Assembly: GCA_035288785.1 (NCBI GenBank)
Contig: DATDZF010000049.1
Coordinates: 1 to 17,089 of the forward strand
Origin: JACRGC01 sp035288785
GTDB taxonomy: Archaea; Micrarchaeota; Micrarchaeia; Norongarragalinales; SBBD01
Direction of reading: 5' to 3'
Length of the DNA: 17,089 nucleotides
Part shown: in pieces, positions 12,492-17,089 of the stretch
Position numbering within the stretch: position 1 is the first letter of the stretch
Layout of the letters: every line of letters starts with the position of its first letter
Notes under the pieces: generated by a model
Told to the model about the DNA's origin: nothing
What the model saw: only the letters and a program-made list of their open reading frames with translations
Databases searched by the model: none
Position numbers and translations under genes: made by a program

Positions 12492-14468
12492 ATGGGTTCT
12501 TCAATGTTCCATAAACAAATCCTTGCGGCAAATGGCGTAAAAATTTTCCTCGTAGCCCTATTCATTTTTCCCAATTCCGCGAGTGCGGTCAGTGATTATA
12601 CACACGTAATTACCGCATCGCAAGGCGACCAGCTATTCCCGGCAATCTACGGTGACCGTGTTGCCTGGAGCGATTATTCATCCGGAAAAGGCGCTGTTGC
12701 TTATGCGAATTTGGAATTGCCAGGCCTCGAGCAGGTAACGGGAGTGCAGGGGAATGCGCAGGTCTTCGGAATTTACGGGGATCGGATCGCATACTCAAGC
12801 ACATACCCGAACAGCGACTTCGACCTTTGGATTTACGACCTGAATGCCAATAACAGGACGCGCCTCACGAGCTGGGTGGGAAACGAGTATGCCCCGAGCA
12901 TCCATGAGGACAAGATCGCCTACCATTACGAAAGCGCCCCCTATTCGGGCATTTACCTCTACAATATCACAACGGGAAGTATCCGGGATCTTCGCAGCTA
13001 CCTTAGCACAAAAGCATACCGACCAAGGGTTTATGGAAAGACCGTCGTATGGTACCAGCAGGATAATACGGACTATGACTTATACTATTCGAACCTATCG
13101 GTCCCAACCCAGAATACCGGGATTCACCTGATCGATAAGCCGGGCCATCAGCAAAACCCGGACATCTATGGAAGCAAAGTTACATGGATGGATAGCAGGA
13201 ACGGGAATTGGGACGTCTACATGTATGATTTCATAACACGCCAGGAAACCCGGGTTACGGACGAACCCGAGGATCAGGTGGATCCGAGGATTTATGGGGA
13301 TTTTGTCGTCTGGGCAGATCGGAGGTGGGGGAATTTTGACATTTACCTATTTAACATTTCATCTGGGAAGGAGATGCCCCTGACTTGGAACGAGGCCCAT
13401 CAGCAGAGCCCCCAAATCTGGGGGAAGTATGTGATTTGGAACGATTACAGGAACGGGAATGCCGATATTTACGGCCGCGACCTGACCGTAAACATAACGG
13501 CCCCAATTCACGATTCCTGCTTCGATACCGGGAACAACAAATACAAGCGGGACTATATTTGGGGCTACAATAATGGCACATTCTATAATTACAGCGACTA
13601 TTGCCTCATGAGCAGTTCCTACCGCTATTGCGGATGGAAGGCGAACAGGGGATGCAACGGAAATCTGCCAACGGTCTACTCCACCTCGGATTGCGAGAAC
13701 TTCTGCCTTGACGGCGCATGCAGCCTCACTATGCCAAACCCCACCCCGGGGCCCGCAAGTACGTGCCTAACACCTTCCCCAAGCGCAACACCAACGCCTT
13801 CCCCCATCGCAAGCGCATCGGCATCCGCAACACCTGGCGCATCCACCAATCCAACCCAAACTGCAAATCCGTCCGGCCCAAACCCCACAAACAATAACAA
13901 CAATCCGGGCGGGAACAATCCACCCGGAGGCCTTCCAACGGGGCAGGTTTCGAAGAGGCCAACCCCCAAGCCCTATCCCGGCTCGCCTTCGCCAAGGCCG
14001 GCGGTAAGGATCATCGAGGATGTGGAAAGGGACCTTATCGATCTGGAAACGGAGGGTGTGAAAGACCCCGAAACCGAAAAGCTCATTTTACGTGCAAAGG
14101 AGATGCAATCCGCTGGAAGGGAGGAAGAGGCAGTTGAGCTAGCAAACGCTGCGCTTGAAAGAACTTCTGAAAAAAAGAGGAGTGCAAGCGGTGCAAGAAA
14201 CAACCTTGCATGGTATGTTGGGGGCGCCTTGATATTGCTGATCGCCGGCGGGGCGTATTATTATTACAACAGCCTTCAGCAGAAGGGGGATGAAATGGGC
14301 GGTGGAGGGGATTTAGCTGATTCCGAGGAAACAGGAACTGGCGGATTTGAAAGCGGCGCCACTTCAGAATCCGGATCAGATGGGGGCAAATCACCAAACA
14401 TTCCCCTGCCGGAAGGGAAGGATATGCTGAAAATGCTCAGGGATGAGCAAAAAAGCAAGGAGGCATAA
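12492..14468 (+). CDS. Surface-anchored seven-repeat beta-propeller protein (TolB/PD40 type)
   Basis: This is a 658-residue exported protein. The signal peptide ends near SASA (29-32). Seven repeats spaced 43-44 residues start near 47, 90, 133, 176, 220, 263 and 305. Each follows the pattern P-x-I-x-G-x-x-V-x-W-x-D-x-R-x-G-N-x-D-I-Y, as in WMDSRNGNWDVYMYD (232-246); together they should close a seven-bladed propeller. Next is an eight-Cys segment (C343, 371, 380, 388, 401, 405, 410, 425), then a Pro/Ser/Thr/Asn-rich stalk (about 413-505), a charged helical segment (505-562), a membrane helix (573-592) and a Gly/Ser/acidic cytoplasmic tail. Several Asn-x-Ser/Thr sites (121, 158, 201, 288, 334, 361, 366) suggest glycosylation. 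ATG 12504 is an alternative start. A role in binding or surface structure is likely; no catalytic motif is seen. Its paralogue follows 157 bp downstream. Confidence 0.88.
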   Translation: MGSSMFHKQILAANGVKIFLVALFIFPNSASAVSDYTHVITASQGDQLFPAIYGDRVAWSDYSSGKGAVAYANLELPGLEQVTGVQGNAQVFGIYGDRIAYSSTYPNSDFDLWIYDLNANNRTRLTSWVGNEYAPSIHEDKIAYHYESAPYSGIYLYNITTGSIRDLRSYLSTKAYRPRVYGKTVVWYQQDNTDYDLYYSNLSVPTQNTGIHLIDKPGHQQNPDIYGSKVTWMDSRNGNWDVYMYDFITRQETRVTDEPEDQVDPRIYGDFVVWADRRWGNFDIYLFNISSGKEMPLTWNEAHQQSPQIWGKYVIWNDYRNGNADIYGRDLTVNITAPIHDSCFDTGNNKYKRDYIWGYNNGTFYNYSDYCLMSSSYRYCGWKANRGCNGNLPTVYSTSDCENFCLDGACSLTMPNPTPGPASTCLTPSPSATPTPSPIASASASATPGASTNPTQTANPSGPNPTNNNNNPGGNNPPGGLPTGQVSKRPTPKPYPGSPSPRPAVRIIEDVERDLIDLETEGVKDPETEKLILRAKEMQSAGREEEAVELANAALERTSEKKRSASGARNNLAWYVGGALILLIAGGAYYYYNSLQQKGDEMGGGGDLADSEETGTGGFESGATSESGSDGGKSPNIPLPEGKDMLKMLRDEQKSKEA

Positions 14469-14567
14469 TTTAACGCGGGCAAGAAATCCATCTAATGGAA
14501 ATGGAAAATCAATCTGAGCGGCCGACCCCCTAAACAAATACGGGCCCATTTTTGCGAATCCTCAATA

Positions 14568-14577
14568 CCTTTTTATA
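14568..14577 (+). promoter_or_regulatory. TATA box (CCTTTTTATA) of the second propeller gene
   Basis: The third exact copy of this 10-mer. Its centre at ~14573 predicts transcription starting near 14599, downstream of the in-frame ATG 14590 and upstream of ATG 14626. This favours 14626 as the start codon. Confidence 0.5.
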
Positions 14578-14625
14578 CGGCGGGAAGATATGAATGCTAA
14601 GGATGCAAATTACGGGCGAAGATTA

Positions 14626-17089
14626 ATGGGAAGCGTAGGACGGACTGCAGCGTTATTTTCAGTCTTGTTTTTTATTTGGCTAATACAAATTCCCGCGGGC
14701 GCCGATCTCCAAAACGGCGTGGTCCAGATTACAAGGGATGCAAACGACCAGCTCAACCCCCAAATTTTCGGGGATAGGATCGTTTGGAACGACTTCAGGA
14801 CAAATGTGACTCTCCGGAATTACAATCAGTTTGCCTGCAACAAGCGTTGGGATGTATACAGCTATGACATTTCAACCGGCATCGAATCGCGGATTTATCA
14901 GGGATGGCCCCTTACATATACGGGCCCTATGGGTCAGCAATGCGGCGGCGAGGCACCGCTCTATGAGTCCTGGTACCCTTCGGTTACCAAGAACAAGGAA
15001 CCTCCCCGCATCTTCGTGGATATTGCTGTCTTTGGTTCATTGCAAAGTTCGGGAAATCCCCATGTGACTCATGCCTATAAGGCAATAATTTATGATTTCA
15101 ATACGGGGCTAATTTCAAAAGTTCCCTCCCCCGGAAAGAACCAAATGGACCCGCAAGTCCTGGGGAGCAAGGTTTACTTTGCGGACGATAGGAACGGGGG
15201 AAGGTACGATACCTATCATCCTGCAGGTTACCAATATGACATTTACGAGTACGATTTGGTCACCGGAGCCACATCCCAGATTAGCAGCAGCATATTCGAC
15301 CAGACAAAACCCGTCGTATTTGGCGAGGGGATAGAATGGTGGGACGAGGAAAAGGGCTACATGCTTCATGATCCTGCGACAAGGATTACGGCCCGGCTCA
15401 TGGAGACAGCCGCCTATGCGGATTATCTCGAGGTATGCGGTGGCATCTGCCCAATCGAGCACGGTACCGGATATTTTGCATATATGAAATCAGTTGCGGG
15501 AAGGCCTCCGGAAATATATGTGAAAAGCATGGCCGATGGCAAGGAGGCGCGCGTTACTTTAAACGACTACGAGGATAAGGCGCCGCATGCGCAGGGAAAA
15601 AGGATCGTTTGGAACGGATTCAAGGACGGGAATTGGGATGTCTTCATGTATGATCTTGAGCAAAATCCCCTGAATTTCACGGAGCCAAAAAAGCTGCAGC
15701 TGGCAACCAGCAGGGCAAAGCGGGGCCGGCCGAAATTATCCGGGGATTATGCGATATGGTCCGTGGCCGAGGACACGGCGCTTTCCGGCATCCACCTCTA
15801 CAATATGAGGGATGGGACGGAAACAGTAATCGACCAAAGCCCCGAGGATGAGAGGGATTTCCCTGCGATCCACGGGGATATTGCAGTATGGCACGGGTTG
15901 CAGGCGCAAGGCCTGCAGCGCGACGTTTTCATGCACAACATCTCATCGGGGGAATCCTTCCTTGTGACAACCGATCCTAGCGACCAATCGCATCCGGATA
16001 TATATGGCACCAAGATCGTCTGGCAGGATGACCGGGAGGGCGATTTCGATATCCACATGTACGATCTGGTGACCTTCGAGGAAAGCCTGATATCGCAATC
16101 CTGGGGTGACGACGTGGAGCCGCAGATCGATGGCGGCTATATCGTTTACACGAGCAGGGATGGCGGGAATTGGGGAATTGAGCTCTATGACCTGAACCTT
16201 GGGCTTTCCAGGCAGGTTGTAAGCAACCCTTTCCCCACAAGGCACCCGGCAATATCCGGCACCATCATTGCATGGCAGGAAATGAACGGCTCCAATTTCA
16301 GCGTGCAATTCCTGGATATGCTAACGGGCAAAAGCAAGCGAATTTTTCAAATCCAAACAGACCGCACCCTGGAGGATGAGGATATGGATATTACCGGACT
16401 GCCGCAAACGAATGGGAGGCTGATTGCATGGCAGGATCCACGGAGGGACAAGGATCAGATTTACGTCTACGATACCGTCACGGAAACCGAGGTAAGGGTC
16501 ACGGGCACATATAACCCGTACATCCTTCCATCTGAGCACCAGGTGGCGCCTGCAATTGACGGGAATAACCTTATCTGGGCCTCGGATGACTCGGATAGGC
16601 CCCTTGCGCCCTATAATGGATACGTGTACCTTTTCGACCTATCCCAGCTCCAATTTAGCTTGCCCAATGGACCTTTCGCAAGCCCCTCACCTGGGGCATC
16701 CGCCTCCCCATCAACTTCTCCTGAACCGGATGCCAATGCAACAAATGCCACGCCCTCGCCAGGCGGTACGGGAATCCTGCAAATCCCAACAATCCTAGCA
16801 TCTGGAACGCCGCCATCAAATGCTTCAGCAGGGCCTACAAGACGCCCAATTAGCTCCTTGGAGCCCGATGTATACCAGCCAAGCGTGATAGGGACGCATC
16901 AGCCCATAAAAATCAAACCAGAGCCTTCAATCAAGCCAAAAAAGCCGACCACGACACCAAGGTTGCAAAAGCTGAAGGAAATTGCAGAAGTTGCAACGGG
17001 AATACAGGCATGGCTCATTATCATCGGCATCATGGCGATTGCCATTGCCGCATACTACATATACTGGAAAAAGACAGAAGGCAGTGATG
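14626..17089 (+). CDS. Surface-anchored double beta-propeller protein (TolB/PD40 type), cut by the window edge
   Basis: The frame is open from ATG 14626 to the right edge (821 codons, no stop seen), so only the last part of the tail is missing. It has a signal peptide (1-26, ending PAGA). About 13 propeller repeats start near 42, 113, 172, 224, 270, 317, 363, 409, 452, 495, 537, 586 and 639. Examples are RIVWNGFKDGNWDVFMYD (327-344) and KIVWQDDREGDFDIHMYD (463-480). Six or seven repeats per ring would give two propellers in series. A Pro/Ser/Thr-rich stalk (about 686-785) leads to a membrane helix (about 795-812) and a basic YWKK stop-transfer. The first repeats are longer and carry extra Cys (71, 106, 271, 275). 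ATG 14590 is in frame but lies upstream of the predicted transcript start. It is a paralogue of the preceding gene with the same layout, except that it lacks the eight-Cys module. Confidence 0.85.
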   Translation, partial: MGSVGRTAALFSVLFFIWLIQIPAGADLQNGVVQITRDANDQLNPQIFGDRIVWNDFRTNVTLRNYNQFACNKRWDVYSYDISTGIESRIYQGWPLTYTGPMGQQCGGEAPLYESWYPSVTKNKEPPRIFVDIAVFGSLQSSGNPHVTHAYKAIIYDFNTGLISKVPSPGKNQMDPQVLGSKVYFADDRNGGRYDTYHPAGYQYDIYEYDLVTGATSQISSSIFDQTKPVVFGEGIEWWDEEKGYMLHDPATRITARLMETAAYADYLEVCGGICPIEHGTGYFAYMKSVAGRPPEIYVKSMADGKEARVTLNDYEDKAPHAQGKRIVWNGFKDGNWDVFMYDLEQNPLNFTEPKKLQLATSRAKRGRPKLSGDYAIWSVAEDTALSGIHLYNMRDGTETVIDQSPEDERDFPAIHGDIAVWHGLQAQGLQRDVFMHNISSGESFLVTTDPSDQSHPDIYGTKIVWQDDREGDFDIHMYDLVTFEESLISQSWGDDVEPQIDGGYIVYTSRDGGNWGIELYDLNLGLSRQVVSNPFPTRHPAISGTIIAWQEMNGSNFSVQFLDMLTGKSKRIFQIQTDRTLEDEDMDITGLPQTNGRLIAWQDPRRDKDQIYVYDTVTETEVRVTGTYNPYILPSEHQVAPAIDGNNLIWASDDSDRPLAPYNGYVYLFDLSQLQFSLPNGPFASPSPGASASPSTSPEPDANATNATPSPGGTGILQIPTILASGTPPSNASAGPTRRPISSLEPDVYQPSVIGTHQPIKIKPEPSIKPKKPTTTPRLQKLKEIAEVATGIQAWLIIIGIMAIAIAAYYIYWKKTEGSD

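Noticed and set aside
1..17089. CRISPR array, IS element or integrase
   Set aside because: No regularly spaced repeats, no transposase or recombinase motifs, and no terminal inverted repeats around a gene were found.

Overview
The window reads as archaeal, probably from a DPANN-type lineage (Diapherotrites or Micrarchaeota-like; this placement is inference, with no marker tree behind it). The supporting signs are an archaeal-type alanyl-tRNA synthetase with the Cys-containing N-terminal segment, a geranylgeranyl reductase-family flavoprotein of archaeal lipid synthesis, a CpaF/TadA-like archaeal secretion ATPase, TATA boxes 25-28 nt upstream of leaderless starts, GGTG-type ribosome binding sites, and T-rich terminators directly after stop codons.

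Left part (1-6222): the start of a small membrane protein runs off the left edge on the minus strand. Then come a geranylgeranyl reductase-family gene (+), a 546-residue protein of unknown function convergent with it (-), and alaS (+) divergent from the unknown gene. Both recognised enzymes carry a low-complexity insertion in the middle of a conserved fold. The 3' end of alaS is duplicated: a second copy of the C-terminal coding sequence lies out of frame after the stop, and it differs from the first almost only at synonymous positions.

Middle part (6223-12412), all on the minus strand: a four-helix membrane protein of 135 residues, a secretion-type ATPase with no membrane partner beside it, a 793-residue cell-surface protein made of about six Cys-marked beta-sandwich modules plus a C-terminal anchor, and an operon of two paralogous two-helix membrane proteins. 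The 3' end of the 793-residue gene is also duplicated (a 21-bp direct repeat), here around an 85-bp segment that can fold into a three-way junction.

Right part (12492-17089), plus strand: two adjacent paralogous surface proteins. Each has a signal peptide, TolB/PD40-type beta-propeller repeats (7 in the first, about 13 in the second), a Pro/Ser/Thr-rich stalk and a C-terminal membrane anchor. The second runs open to the right edge. Three promoters of this surface-protein region share the 10-mer CCTTTTTATA, so they may be expressed together. A working picture is an envelope or surface-assembly locus next to housekeeping genes. The most unusual signals are the two short insertions at gene 3' ends, each duplicating the gene's end while a stop codon is kept. 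No gap between genes exceeds 300 bases. No rRNA, tRNA, CRISPR array or transposase gene was seen.
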